64,000 bases of DNA from NCBI RefSeq assembly GCF_002090055.1, contig NZ_BBRH01000013.1:1-64000 (forward strand), given 5' to 3'. The translations under genes were made by a program, and so were the position numbers. Shown here piece after piece: positions 1 to 13,522 of this stretch (positions are counted from its first letter, which is position 1; every line of letters starts with the position of its first letter). Source of the DNA: Demequina sp. NBRC 110051 (GTDB lineage: Bacteria > Actinomycetota > Actinomycetes > Actinomycetales > Demequinaceae). The notes under the pieces were generated by a model. The model saw nothing but the letters and a program-made list of their open reading frames with translations, made no database searches and was not told the origin of the DNA.

Positions 1-18
1 TTCTGGTGTGATGTTGGT

Positions 19-1896
19 ATGAGCATTTCTTCCGTTTCGTCGCCTGGGGTTGCCCCCGCGGGGAGTCCCCGTGCTGTGCGTGAGGCGCGGCGTGCTGAGG
101 TGGGGTTGTCGGTGCGTCGGGCGTTGGTGCGTGGGGACGCGCTCACGTTTGCTCAGGTTGCGGCGATGAGTGATGAGGCGTTGGCAGATCTGGGCTTCGC
201 TGTCGGTGCCGTGCGTCAGGACGCTGACCGGATGATGGCGGTCATTGCAGCGGAGACAAAGAAACGGTCGGAGAAGTCGACCCGTGGGGTGGGGTTCGCG
301 CGCGGTCAGGGCCATCGCAATGCGCCCGGGATGGTGGAGAAGCAGACCGGGGTGTCGGGGCCGGAAGCAAAGCGTCTGATCGAGCTGGGCGAGACTCTCG
401 CGGACGCGGAGCGGGCCGCCGCTGTGGACCAGAACGGTCAGGATGCTCGGCAGAAGTCGCCAGTCCTGGACGTCTCGCCGTCGGGTCCGGTGTTCGTGCA
501 TGTGGCGGCGGCGTCGCGTGCGGGACAGTTGGGTGCGGAGGGCGCGACCGCGATCACCAGGATGCTGCGTGGCGTGTCCGACCGTGCTGACGCTCATCTC
601 ATGGTCGAGGCGGAAAAGGACTTGGTGTCCAAGGCCCGCTTCATGTCGTTGTACCGGCTTGGGCAGGCCGTCGATCGGTGGCGCGATCGTCTCGATGCCG
701 ATCATCTGGAAGAACTCGCTCAGGAGCGTCGTGACCGTCGCTATCTGAATGTGGGTGAGACGGCGGACGGCATGATCCGTGTCAACGGGCAGCTTGATCC
801 CGAAAACGGTGCACCCCTGGTGGCGATCATGGGAGCGATGGTCAACAAGCAGTTCCGCACCAACAAGCAGGCCCGTGACGCCGAAAGGCAGGGTCATGTC
901 GTCACGATTGATGAGCGCACGCCGGGACAAGTGTGTGCGGATGCGATGGGCGCGTTCGCGAGGCATATGGCCGGCTGTAACGTCGAGGTGTTGCCCCACG
1001 CCAGCGCGCAGGTGATCGTGACGATGGACTACGACACGATGCTGGCTGCCGCGCAAGGCGACGGCACGCTCGGTGCGACGATTGAGGGTTTGTCGACGAC
1101 TCCGGACGCGGGTGAGCTGCGCCGCATGATGGCCCGCGCGGGCATGATCCCTTCGGTCCTAGGCAAGCGCTCACGCACACTGGATGTGGGCTATAGCGGC
1201 CGGTCTTTCAACCCCGCCCAACGCATCGCGATCCTCAAGCGTGACGGAGGATGTGCGAAGTGTTCACTGCCGGCCGCGTGGGATGACTGCCACCACATCA
1301 TCCCCGTCGAGTTTGGTGGAAAGTCTGAAACCAAGAACGCCGTCACGTTGTGTGCGAAGTGTCATCATGACGTGCACCGTGAAGGCTGGGTCATCGTGGC
1401 CACCGAAACCGAGGTGTGGTTCATCCCGCCGGCACATTTGGATCCGGAACGCACTCCCCAACCCGGTGGCAGGAGACTGTTCGACGCGACCGCAACCTAT
1501 GGCGACCACCTGCCCGACCCCGCCGACGTCATCGCCCGGACCCCCATCGCCGCCACCAAAGCCGGCGACCACCGACGACGAGCGGTCCGAACATCCGAGC
1601 CGACAGCCCCGTCGGCTCCGCCCGGCGTGCCTAGCGCGAACGACCGACAAAGCCCGCCATCGATACCTCGGCGCTCTGGAACGTCCGCCTGCGCGATGGA
1701 CCCTGGACCGAGCATCAGCACACTCGTCGGTGACCGCGATTTCCTGGCAGGTGAAGGCGTGAGGTCGCACAAGTCCCGACGACGTCCGAACCGACGAATC
1801 CGCACGAGATCACCCCAGTACCGGTGTGTGCAGATACGTCGGATTCAGCCGGGCCTTCGTGTCGACTTCGCCGGGATGGTGCATGCCCCGCCGTAG
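19..1896 (+). CDS. DUF222 / 13E12-type protein with C-terminal HNH endonuclease domain
   Basis: The 625-residue product has an alpha-helical DUF222 region over about residues 30-390 and an HNH nuclease core at about 406-456. The core shows a CxxC pair, the HHI histidines, a central Asn and a CxxCHxxVH metal-binding end. These proteins are abundant, multicopy and repetitive in actinobacteria; their role is unproven, with mobile or defence functions often suggested. The tail after about residue 480 is Pro/Arg-rich and unlike the family, so it may be an eroded or frame-shifted end. T-rich codons at the start contrast with the housekeeping genes downstream. A diverged paralogue starts at 62733. 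Start is the first ATG; upstream sequence is too short to judge. Confidence 0.85.
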   Translation: MSISSVSSPGVAPAGSPRAVREARRAEVGLSVRRALVRGDALTFAQVAAMSDEALADLGFAVGAVRQDADRMMAVIAAETKKRSEKSTRGVGFARGQGHRNAPGMVEKQTGVSGPEAKRLIELGETLADAERAAAVDQNGQDARQKSPVLDVSPSGPVFVHVAAASRAGQLGAEGATAITRMLRGVSDRADAHLMVEAEKDLVSKARFMSLYRLGQAVDRWRDRLDADHLEELAQERRDRRYLNVGETADGMIRVNGQLDPENGAPLVAIMGAMVNKQFRTNKQARDAERQGHVVTIDERTPGQVCADAMGAFARHMAGCNVEVLPHASAQVIVTMDYDTMLAAAQGDGTLGATIEGLSTTPDAGELRRMMARAGMIPSVLGKRSRTLDVGYSGRSFNPAQRIAILKRDGGCAKCSLPAAWDDCHHIIPVEFGGKSETKNAVTLCAKCHHDVHREGWVIVATETEVWFIPPAHLDPERTPQPGGRRLFDATATYGDHLPDPADVIARTPIAATKAGDHRRRAVRTSEPTAPSAPPGVPSANDRQSPPSIPRRSGTSACAMDPGPSISTLVGDRDFLAGEGVRSHKSRRRPNRRIRTRSPQYRCVQIRRIQPGLRVDFAGMVHAPP

Positions 1897-2033
1897 CGCG
1901 CCCGGGGCAGGGGAGGCGAACGCGAAAGACGTGGAGGACGAAACGGGAGCATGCCCGCACGGGCGACCCACGCATCGGCCGTTCGATGGACGTCACGCCT
2001 GCCCGCCGGTCCACGCAACCCCGCCCGACCAGG

Positions 2034-2039
2034 TACGCT
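2034..2039 (+). promoter_or_regulatory. Possible -10 box of the pyr operon
   Basis: TACGCT fits the actinobacterial TANNNT -10. It lies just upstream of the pyrR leader hairpin and would place transcription start near 2046, giving a leader of about 55 bases. No convincing -35 is visible. Confidence 0.4.
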
Positions 2040-2052
2040 AATCAGCGAACAC

Positions 2053-2096
2053 CGACATCCTTTAAGGACCGTCCAGAGAGGCGGGGAAGGAGGTCG
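2053..2096 (+). promoter_or_regulatory. PyrR-binding leader hairpin masking the pyrR ribosome-binding site
   Basis: The loop TCCAGAGAGG (2072-2081) matches the core of the known PyrR-binding loop and is closed by CCG/CGG (2069-2071 with 2082-2084). Below an internal bulge, ten bases (2053-2062) pair with 2087-2096 with one mismatch. The 3' arm contains the AAGGAGG Shine-Dalgarno of pyrR. Binding of PyrR-UMP should therefore stabilise a structure that hides the ribosome site, as established for mycobacterial PyrR translational control. No terminator hairpin of the Bacillus type is seen. Confidence 0.8.
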
Positions 2097-2101
2097 CCAG
2101 G

Positions 2102-2646
2102 ATGACTGGGACCATTCTCGGTGCGTCTGATATCGGACGCGCCCTCACACGCATCGCGCACGAGATCCTCGAGCGCAACGAAGGCCACGAGGACATCGTT
2201 CTCCTCGGCATCCCGACCAGGGGAGTGCCCCTGGCCCATCGCCTCGCCGCGAATATCGCCGAGGTCGAGCCCGGGTTCGACGCCAAGCAGCGCACCGGCT
2301 CCCTCGACATCACCATGTACCGGGACGACCTGCGCAGCCAGCCCACCCGCACCATCGGCGCCACCACGCTGCCGCCCGAGGGCATCGACGGCAAGGTCGT
2401 CGTGCTGGTGGACGATGTCTTCCACACCGGCCGCACCATCCGCGCCGCCCTCGACGCCATCAAGGACGAGGGCCGCCCCGCCGCCGTCCAACTCGCCGTG
2501 CTGGTCGATCGCGGCCACCGCGAGCTGCCCATTCGCGCCGACTTCGTGGGCAAGAACATCCCCACCTCGCGCTCCGAGCGCGTCGACGTGCACCTGACCG
2601 AGACCGGCGACGGCGAAGACGCCGTCACCCTGACGGGAGGCCGCGC

Positions 2647-2650
<4 letters not shown>
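2102..2650 (+). CDS. pyrR: PyrR bifunctional pyr operon regulator / uracil phosphoribosyltransferase
   Basis: This 182-residue protein is of normal family length. It has the PRPP-binding loop [12 protein letters not shown] at residues 101-112 and the conserved C-terminal [11 protein letters not shown] segment. PyrR binds UMP and pyr mRNA leaders to lower pyrimidine gene expression and can make UMP from uracil and PRPP. The gene follows its own likely RNA target (2053-2096) and a strong AAGGAGG site. Its stop overlaps the GTG start of pyrB by four bases, so it is first in a translationally coupled pyrimidine operon. Confidence 0.95.
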
Positions 2651-3626
<976 letters not shown>

Positions 3627-3630
<4 letters not shown>

Positions 3631-4940
3631 GCGCCCCCATCGTCATCACCCACGTGTCGCTCTACGGCGACACCCCGTCCGACATCGTCATCGTCGACGG
3701 CACCATTTCTTCCTTGACGGCGGCCGATGCGCCCGCCGAGGCTCGTACCATCGACGGTACCGGTCTGGTCGCCCTTCCGGGCTTGGTTGACCTCCACACT
3801 CACCTTCGTGAGCCCGGTCGGGAGGACGCCGAGACCATCGAGACCGGGTCCCGCTCGGCAGCGCGCGGCGGCTTCACCGCCGTCCACGCCATGGCCAACA
3901 CGACGCCCACCGCGGACACCGCCGGCGTGGTCGAGCTCGTCGCGAGCCGCGGCCGCGAGGTGGGCCTGGTCGACGTCTACCCGGTCGGCGCCGTCACGGT
4001 GGGGCTCAATGGCACCCAACTGTCCGAGATGGGCGCCATGGCCAACTCCCGTGCCCAGGTGCGGGTCTTTAGCGACGACGGCAAGTGCGTGCACGACCCG
4101 CTGCTCATGCGCCGCGCCCTCGAATACGTGAAGACCTTCGACGGCGTCATCGCCCAGCACGCGCAGGAGCCGCGCCTCACCGAGGGCTCGCAGATGCATG
4201 AGGGCCTCGTCTCGGCCGAGCTGGGACTGGCCGGATGGCCCGCCGTCGCCGAGGAGTCGATCATCGCCCGCGACGTGCTCCTCGCCGAACACGTCGGCTC
4301 GCGCGTGCACATCTGCCACCTCTCGACTGCGGGCTCCGTGGACATCGTTCGCTGGGCCAAGGCCCGAGGCATTCAGGTGACGGCCGAGGCCATGCCGCAC
4401 CACCTGCTGCTGACCGACGAGTCCGCCCGCGGCTACGACCCCCGCTTCAAGGTCAACCCGCCGTTGCGCACCCAGGAGGACGTCGACGCCCTGCGCGCCG
4501 GTCTCGAGGACGGCACCATCGACATCGTGGCCACCGACCACGCGCCGCACCCGGACGAGGACAAGGACTGCGAGTGGGGCGCCGCCGCCTTCGGCATGAT
4601 CGGCCTCGAGACCGCACTCGGCATCGTCCAGAAGACCATGGTCGACACCGGACGTCTCACCTGGCGCGACGTGGCCCGTATCCTGTCGGAAACCCCGGCC
4701 AGCATCGGCCGCGACGAGGCCCACGGCCGCCCCCTCGCCGTCGGCGAACCCGCCAACATCACGCTGGTGGACCCCGCCGCCGCCTGGACGGTGGACCCCG
4801 CGGGCACCGACTCGCGCAGCAACAACTCGCCGTTCGGCGGGATCGAGCTTCCGGGACGTGCCGTCGCGACCTTCCTGCGCGGCACCCCCACCTATATCGA
4901 CGACCGTTTCACCGCGCTGACAGAAGGAGCCCCCGCGTGA
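3627..4940 (+). CDS. pyrC: Dihydroorotase
   Basis: The 437-residue enzyme cyclises carbamoylaspartate to dihydroorotate. The metal-binding HTH triplet lies at 57-59 within [10 protein letters not shown], followed by a HAQE histidine and ATDHAPH near the C-terminus, as in type I dihydroorotases of the amidohydrolase superfamily. It sits between pyrB and carA with GTGA overlaps on both sides. In several actinobacteria a small membrane protein gene lies between pyrC and carA; it is absent here. Confidence 0.96.
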
Positions 4941-6084
4941 CCGACTCCACCGCGCTGCTCGTCCTTGAGGACGGCCGCACCTTTGAGGGCAAGGCGTACG
5001 GCGCCACCGGCCAGACCCTGGGCGAGATCGTCTTCAACACCGGCATGACCGGCTACCAGGAGACCCTCACCGACCCGTCGTATCACCGTCAGATCGTCGT
5101 GATGACCGCGCCGCACATCGGCAACACCGGCGTGAACGACGAGGACGACGAGAGCCGCAAGATCTGGGTCGCCGGCTACGTGGTGCGCGACCCTGCACGC
5201 AAGCCCTCCAACTGGCGCTCGCAGCGCAACTTGGAGGATGACCTCCGTGACCAGGGGATCGTCGGCATCTCGGGCATCGACACGCGGCAGCTGACGCGCA
5301 TCCTGCGCGAGGGCGTCATGCGCGCCGGCGTCTTCTCCGGTGAGGCGCTCGCCCCGGGCGGGGTGCGTTGTGACACCGAGGAACTGGTCGAGCGCGTCAA
5401 GGGTGCCGAGTCCATGGCCGGCGCCCACCTCGCCGACGATGCTTCGACCGACGAGGCCTACGTGGTGGAGCCCCCGGCCGGCGTCGACACCGTCGCGAAC
5501 GTGGTCGCGGTGGATCTCGGCATTAAGGCCATGACCCCGCAGATGATGGCCGAGCGCGGCATCCGCGTCACCGTGGTGCCCTCCGATTGGACCGCTGAGC
5601 AGATCCTCGAGTCCCAGCCCGACGGCGTCTTCTACTCGAACGGCCCCGGCGACCCGGCCGCCGCCGAGCGCTCCGTCGCGACCCTGAAGCAGATCCTCGA
5701 CACCAAGACGCCGTTCTTCGGCATCTGCTTCGGCAACCAGCTGCTGGGCCGCGCCCTCGGGTTTGGCACCTACAAGCTCCAGTTCGGCCACCGCGGCATC
5801 AACCAGCCCGTCATGGACCGCACCACCGGCAAGGTCGAGGTCACCGCGCACAACCACGGCTTCGCCGTCGACGCGCCTCTCGACGGTGACACCGACAGCC
5901 CCGCGGGCTACGGCCGCGTCAAGGTCAGCCACGTGTGCCTCAACGACGACGTGGTCGAGGGCCTCGAATGCCTCGACCTTCCCGCCTTTTCCGTCCAGTA
6001 CCACCCCGAGGCCGCTGCCGGCCCCCACGATGCGGCATACCTGTTCGACCGCTTCGTGGACGTCATGAAGGGAGTGCGCGCCTG

Positions 6085-6085
<1 letters not shown>
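4937..6085 (+). CDS. carA: Carbamoyl-phosphate synthase small (glutaminase) chain
   Basis: The enzyme supplies ammonia from glutamine to CarB. The 382-residue protein has the N-terminal CPSase small-chain domain and a class I glutamine amidotransferase domain with nucleophile Cys264 (GICFGNQ) and His356/Glu358 (YHPE). The GTG at 4937 is chosen because it overlaps the pyrC stop as GTGA and begins at the family's conserved N-terminus; the open frame runs further upstream only as an artefact inside pyrC. The stop overlaps carB by one base (TGATG). Confidence 0.95.
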
Positions 6086-9378
<3,293 letters not shown>

Positions 9379-9387
9379 GCAATTCTC

Positions 9388-9409
9388 CACGGGACGTTCG
9401 GTCCCCGTG
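9388..9409 (+). terminator. Hairpin after carB
   Basis: CACGGGAC and GTCCCCGTG form a stem with one bulged C around a GTTCG loop. There is no T-run, so termination or partial read-through into pyrF is uncertain. Confidence 0.4.
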
Positions 9410-9477
9410 CAGGATGCGTCATCGCAGGTAACATGGCTTTCATGAGGGCGGGATACCCGCCGGCGAAGGAGAACGGA

Positions 9478-10320
9478 ATGCGTTTCGGAGCGCGGCTCGC
9501 GGCCGCCATGGAGCGGCACGGACCGCTGTGCGTGGGCGTCGACCCCCACACGGCCCTGCTGGCTCAATGGGGCCTGCCCGACTCCCCGGACGGCCTCGCG
9601 GCCTTCTCCGACACTGTCGTGAAGGCCGCGGCGGGGGAGGCGGCGGCGATCAAGCCGAACATCGCGTTCTACGAACGTCACGGCTCGGCGGGCATCGCGG
9701 TGCTCGAGCGCCTGTTGGCCGACGCGCGTTCCGCCTCGCTGCTGACCGTCATGGACGCCAAGCGTGGCGACATCGGCTCCACCATGGCGGGCTACGCCGA
9801 CGCGTTCCTTCGCCCCGGCTCGCCCCTGGAGTCGGATTCCGTGACGGTTTCTCCGTACCTCGGCTTCGGTTCGCTGCAGCCGGCGCTGTCGCTTGCGGCG
9901 GAGCACGGCAAGGGAATCTTCGTGCTCGCCCTCACCTCGAATCCTGAGGGACCCGAGGTGCAGCATGCACGAGCGGCCGGCGGCGAAGCCGTCGCTGCCG
10001 CGCTGGTGAGGCAGGCATCGGCTCTGAACGATGGCGTGGAACCGATGGGTGACGTAGGCCTGGTGGTCGGGGCGACAGTGGGCTCGGCGGTGTCGGATCT
10101 CGGCATCGACCTCGACGGTCTGAATGGACCGATCCTTGCGCCGGGTGTAGGCGCACAGGGAGCGGGACCGGCGGAGTTGTCCCAGGTATTCGGGAACTCT
10201 CGGCGTCACGTACTCGTCAATCAGTCGAGAGGCGTTCTCGCTGAGGGACCGTCCCTGGACAAGTTGCGTTCTGCGGTGCGCGAGGCATCGGACGCGGCAC
10301 AAGCGGCCCTGCTGGGTTGA
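9478..10320 (+). CDS. pyrF: Orotidine 5'-phosphate decarboxylase (actinobacterial type)
   Basis: The enzyme decarboxylates OMP to UMP, the last step of the pathway. The 280-residue protein has the catalytic DAKRGD motif at residues 93-98 and the longer subfamily 2 architecture found in mycobacteria. An upstream in-frame ATG at 9433 exists, but the ATG at 9478 follows AAGGAG at ideal distance and starts at the family's conserved N-terminus. A small GGCGGG/CCCGCC hairpin (9447-9461) precedes the ribosome site. pyrD is not in the window, so the pathway is complete only with a distant gene. Confidence 0.94.
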   Translation: MRFGARLAAAMERHGPLCVGVDPHTALLAQWGLPDSPDGLAAFSDTVVKAAAGEAAAIKPNIAFYERHGSAGIAVLERLLADARSASLLTVMDAKRGDIGSTMAGYADAFLRPGSPLESDSVTVSPYLGFGSLQPALSLAAEHGKGIFVLALTSNPEGPEVQHARAAGGEAVAAALVRQASALNDGVEPMGDVGLVVGATVGSAVSDLGIDLDGLNGPILAPGVGAQGAGPAELSQVFGNSRRHVLVNQSRGVLAEGPSLDKLRSAVREASDAAQAALLG

Positions 10321-10359
10321 CCCCCCGTCAGGACCCGTTCTCGGAAAGGTAGTGAGCAA

Positions 10360-10674
10360 GTGGCGACACCAGAACTCACGGACGAGCAGCGCGCACAGGC
10401 GCTGGTCAAGGCCACGGCGGTGCGCAGCGCGCGTCGCGTTTTCAAGGAAGAGCTCGCACGCGGCGAGATGAGCCTCGAGCAGGCCATCGATCGCGCGAAG
10501 TCTGACGATGCCCTCGCGGGCATCCGCGTGCGCGACCTCCTGCAGTGTCTTCCCGGCATCGGCCCCAAGCGAGCCGAGACGGCGATGGAGGAGATCGGCA
10601 TTTCCCAGGCGCGTCGCATTCGCGGGCTCGGTGCCCACCAGGTGGCCGCGCTGGTCGAGCGCGAGGGTCGATGA
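10360..10674 (+). CDS. mihF: Actinobacterial integration host factor mIHF
   Basis: The 104-residue basic protein is a nucleoid-associated DNA-bending factor of the mIHF type, unrelated to the proteobacterial IHF heterodimer. The conserved core around [20 protein letters not shown] (about residues 62-81) forms the helix-two-turn-helix fold. It is required for lambda-type integration in mycobacteria and shapes the chromosome. The start is GTG 10360 after AAAGG. The gene lies in its usual place between pyrF and gmk, and its stop overlaps the gmk ATG as ATGA. Confidence 0.93.
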   Translation: MATPELTDEQRAQALVKATAVRSARRVFKEELARGEMSLEQAIDRAKSDDALAGIRVRDLLQCLPGIGPKRAETAMEEIGISQARRIRGLGAHQVAALVEREGR

Positions 10675-11225
10675 GTCGACTCGTCGTCCTGGCGGGCCCC
10701 ACCGCCGTCGGTAAGGGCACGCTGGTCCGGGCGTTGAAGGAACGACACCCGGATGTGTGGCTGTCGGTGTCCGCGACCACGCGCGCACCCCGGCCGGGGG
10801 AGACCGATGGTGTCGAGTATCACTTTGTGACGCCGTCGGAGTTTGACGCCATGATCGAGGCCGACGAGCTGCTCGAGTGGGCGACCGTGCACGGCACCCA
10901 CCGCTACGGTACGCCCCGAGGCCCGGTGCTCACGCACCTCGCCGACGGCGACCCGTCGTTGCTGGAGATCGACCTTCAAGGGGCGAGGCTCGTCAAGGAG
11001 TCGATGCCCGAGGCGCTGTTCGTGTTCGTGGAACCGCCGTCCTGGGACGAGCTGGTACGCCGGCTCGTGGGCCGGGGCACCGAGACGTCTGCCGAAAGGG
11101 AGCGTCGCCTGGAGACCGCGCGCGAGGAGCTCGCGGCCGTCTCCGAATTTGATCGTGTGATCGTCAACGACGATCTTGACCGCGCCGTCGACGAGTTGGA
11201 AGCCCTCGTGAGGGACCCGCGCTAG
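10671..11225 (+). CDS. gmk: Guanylate kinase
   Basis: The enzyme phosphorylates GMP to GDP with ATP. The 184-residue protein has the P-loop GPTAVGKG (9-16), an [14 protein letters not shown]-binding segment and the lid region expected for the family. The open frame extends upstream, but the ATG at 10671 overlaps the mihF stop by ATGA and yields the standard N-terminus. The stop codon TAG is part of TAGACT, a likely -10 box for rpoZ. Confidence 0.95.
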   Translation: MSRLVVLAGPTAVGKGTLVRALKERHPDVWLSVSATTRAPRPGETDGVEYHFVTPSEFDAMIEADELLEWATVHGTHRYGTPRGPVLTHLADGDPSLLEIDLQGARLVKESMPEALFVFVEPPSWDELVRRLVGRGTETSAERERRLETAREELAAVSEFDRVIVNDDLDRAVDELEALVRDPR

Positions 11226-11228
11226 ACT
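11223..11228 (+). promoter_or_regulatory. Likely -10 box for rpoZ-coaBC
   Basis: TAGACT fits TANNNT and overlaps the gmk stop. It would give rpoZ a leader of about 40 bases with a GAGGAAG ribosome site. No clear -35 at 16-18 bases. Confidence 0.45.
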
Positions 11229-11273
11229 GGTGCGGTGGACTTGAAACGCAGCAACAACGTGAGGAAGTAAATC

Positions 11274-11543
11274 GTGGCTGGAACCGTCGCACACCCCGAG
11301 GGCATCACCAACCCGCCCATCGACGAGCTGCTCGAGAAGGTCGACTCCAAGTACGCGCTCGTGATCTACGGCTCCAAGCGTGCCCGCCAGATCAACTCGT
11401 ACTACGAGGCCCTGGGCGAGGGTCACTTCGAGAACGTGGGCCCGCTCGTCGAGGCCGACTCGACCGACAAGCCCCTCTCCGTCGCCCTGCGCGAGATCAA
11501 CGAGGGCAGCCTGCTCAACCTGGGCAACACCGAGGAGCAGTAA
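11274..11543 (+). CDS. rpoZ: RNA polymerase omega subunit
   Basis: The 89-residue protein has the omega signature: [17 protein letters not shown] followed by a [10 protein letters not shown] segment that contacts the beta' subunit. Omega helps assemble and stabilise RNA polymerase. The GTG start is preceded by GAGGAAG. The long acidic region between the RQINSYY helix and the end is typical of actinobacterial omega. coaBC follows after six bases, so the two are co-transcribed. Confidence 0.95.
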   Translation: MAGTVAHPEGITNPPIDELLEKVDSKYALVIYGSKRARQINSYYEALGEGHFENVGPLVEADSTDKPLSVALREINEGSLLNLGNTEEQ

Positions 11544-11549
11544 GGCTCA

Positions 11550-12821
11550 ATGCGCGTCCTCCTGGGCGTCACCGGCGGTATCGCGGCATATAAGGCCGCG
11601 CTGGTGCTCCGGTTACTCAAGGAGGACGGCCACGACGTCCGCGTGATTCCTACCGCGGCGTCGCTCAATTTTGTGGGACGCGCCACCTGGGAGGCGCTGT
11701 CCGGACACCCTGCACCGACGGACACGTTCGAGGACGTGCCGTCGGTGCAGCACGTTCGGCTGGGGCAGAGGGCCGATGCCGTGGTCGTCGCTCCCGTGAC
11801 AGCCGACTTCTTGGCGCAAATGGCCGCCGGTCGTGCCACCGACCTGCTCGGCAACGCGCTGCTCGCGACCGAGGCGCCGGTGCTGGTCTGTCCTGCGATG
11901 CATACCGAGATGTGGAACGACCCCTCGGTCGTCGCCAATGTCGAGACACTGCGCTCGCGCGGGGTGACGGTGCTCGAGCCCGCCGTAGGACGCCTGACGG
12001 GGCCCGACTCCGGGCCGGGCCGTCTGCCCGACCCCGAGGTCATCGTGGCCGCGCTGTACGACACGGTCGGCGCCGGCTCGTCTGGCACGTCGCTTGGTGG
12101 CGCAATTGGCGGCGCAAATGGAGACAATCGCGCCACAAACGGCTCCTGGGGCGACCTCGAAGGCGCACATGTCCTCATCTCGGCGGGTGGAACTCGCGAG
12201 CCCATCGACGCTGTGCGCTACCTGGGGAACCGCTCCTCGGGTCATCAAGGTCTTGCACTAGCCGAGGCCGCCCGCGAACGTGGCGCCACCGTCACCGTCG
12301 TGGCCGCTAACGTGACGCTGCCGCTGGGGGAGGGCATCGAGCGCGTGGACGTCGAGACCGCGGCGGAGCTCGCGGAGGCCGTTCGCTCCCGTGCCGCGAC
12401 GGCTGACATCGTCATCATGGCCGCCGCCGTTGCCGACTATCGCGTCGCCGAGGTGGCCTCCACCAAGCTGAAGAAGGAAGGCGAGTCCGGGTTGACGCTC
12501 GAGCTCGTTCAGACCGAGGACATTCTCGCCGGGCTCGCCGCGTCGAAGCGGCCGGGACAGGTGGTCGTGGGCTTCGCCGCCGAGACCGGTGACGCCGCCG
12601 GCACGGTGCTCGAGCATGGCGCAGCCAAGGCGCGCCGCAAGGGCGCCGACCTCCTCGTCGTGAACGAGGTGGGGGAGTCGAAGGGCTTCGGCACCCCCGA
12701 CAACACGGTCACCATGCTCGACGCCGCCGGCGAGCCCGTCGCCCAGGCGAGCGGTACGAAGCTGGCCGTTGCGCACGCGGTCCTGGACGGCATCGGCCGT
12801 CTGCAAGACACGGCCTCATAG
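11550..12821 (+). CDS. coaBC: Bifunctional phosphopantothenoylcysteine decarboxylase / phosphopantothenate-cysteine ligase
   Basis: This coenzyme A pathway enzyme joins cysteine to phosphopantothenate and decarboxylates the product. The 423-residue fusion starts with the FMN-dependent CoaC flavoprotein (LGVTGGIAAYKA, active-site HVRL, substrate clamp PAMHTEMW). CoaB follows from about residue 205 with ISAGGTREPIDAVRYLGNRSSG. A Gly/Ala/Asn-rich linker separates the domains. It lies six bases after rpoZ and converges on the SLOG gene at 12847. Confidence 0.95.
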   Translation: MRVLLGVTGGIAAYKAALVLRLLKEDGHDVRVIPTAASLNFVGRATWEALSGHPAPTDTFEDVPSVQHVRLGQRADAVVVAPVTADFLAQMAAGRATDLLGNALLATEAPVLVCPAMHTEMWNDPSVVANVETLRSRGVTVLEPAVGRLTGPDSGPGRLPDPEVIVAALYDTVGAGSSGTSLGGAIGGANGDNRATNGSWGDLEGAHVLISAGGTREPIDAVRYLGNRSSGHQGLALAEAARERGATVTVVAANVTLPLGEGIERVDVETAAELAEAVRSRAATADIVIMAAAVADYRVAEVASTKLKKEGESGLTLELVQTEDILAGLAASKRPGQVVVGFAAETGDAAGTVLEHGAAKARRKGADLLVVNEVGESKGFGTPDNTVTMLDAAGEPVAQASGTKLAVAHAVLDGIGRLQDTAS

Positions 12822-12846
12822 AGTCCGCCGGCCGCGTCTCGGGGGG

Positions 12847-13359
12847 TCAGGCCCGGTCGAGCTCCAACAGGTCGGAGACAAACCCCTGTGCCGCCTGCTG
12901 AGCGCCCGGCCATTCCGACTCTCGGGGGCCCACGACGTTGACAATCAGTTCACGGCCGACCTTGCTGAGCCAAGCGAAGGCTGCATCGGCCGTGGCGGGG
13001 GTGACCAGACACGGGCGGCGTAGCTCCTGCGCCGTGGCGATGGCGCGTGTGGAGCCCGGGGAGACGGCGGGGTCACCGATGACGAGCGTGACGTGGGCGT
13101 CGCGTACGTTGAGGCGGGTACGGATCGCGGGGTCGTCGGACATCGTCGGCTTCAGGCCGGGATAGTCGATCAGTACTCCGGGAGCGTAGGGCTTGTCCTC
13201 GGCGAGGCCACCGGCCGGAACCCAGCCCCCGTGGACCACGTCGCCCGCGATCGCGGCGTCGAGGGCGCCGCGGTCTACGCCGGTCTGGCCGCCCGAGATG
13301 ATGCGGGCGATGACACCACCCGTGCCCGTGACCTCGTCGGCCCGTGTCCCTCCTCGCAT
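12847..13359 (-). CDS. Circularly permuted YpsA-like SLOG protein (formerly putative molybdenum carrier)
   Basis: The 170-residue protein has the Rossmann-like motif [12 protein letters not shown] (23-34), then [13 protein letters not shown] and a [12 protein letters not shown] segment. These mark the cpYpsA branch of the SLOG nucleotide-binding superfamily, proposed to bind nucleotide-derived ligands; the true substrate is unknown. The start at 13359 is set by a TAGGTT -10 box (13367-13372, minus strand) seven bases upstream, implying a leaderless mRNA; the longer open frame runs into metK. It is the only minus-strand gene in the first 33 kb, inserted in an otherwise conserved plus-strand cluster. 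Confidence 0.8.
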   Translation of the reverse strand: MRGGTRADEVTGTGGVIARIISGGQTGVDRGALDAAIAGDVVHGGWVPAGGLAEDKPYAPGVLIDYPGLKPTMSDDPAIRTRLNVRDAHVTLVIGDPAVSPGSTRAIATAQELRRPCLVTPATADAAFAWLSKVGRELIVNVVGPRESEWPGAQQAAQGFVSDLLELDRA

Positions 13360-13366
13360 GGTGACG

Positions 13367-13372
13367 AACCTA
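13367..13372 (-). promoter_or_regulatory. -10 box of a leaderless promoter (SLOG gene)
   Basis: TAGGTT on the minus strand ends seven bases before the ATG at 13359. Confidence 0.6.
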
Positions 13373-13463
13373 GTGGGACGTGCCGGATATGGGAACGGGT
13401 CCGAGGTCCTAGAGCGAACTCTGCGGCGGGGCTCGCATGGCTGGGCGCCACCCGGCCCGCACA

Positions 13464-13500
13464 CCGGCGTCGCATACCGGCGCCGCACCCCGGCGTCGGA
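13464..13500 (+). repeat. Three degenerate 11-bp units upstream of metK
   Basis: CCGGCGTCGCA, CCGGCGCCGCA and CCGGCGTCGGA recur at 13-base spacing just upstream of the metK -10 box, on one helical face to within about two bases per turn. They could be regulator sites or chance GC-rich repetition. Confidence 0.35.
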
Positions 13501-13509
13501 CCCGGCCAG

Positions 13510-13515
13510 TAGGCT
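13510..13515 (+). promoter_or_regulatory. -10 box of a leaderless metK promoter
   Basis: TAGGCT ends seven bases before the metK ATG. No ribosome site precedes the ATG and no SAM riboswitch fold was recognised. Confidence 0.65.
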
Positions 13516-13522
13516 TGCGGGC

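Noticed and set aside
13373-13522. SAM riboswitch upstream of metK
   Set aside because: The -10 box sits seven bases before the ATG, leaving no leader for a riboswitch, and no aptamer core was seen.
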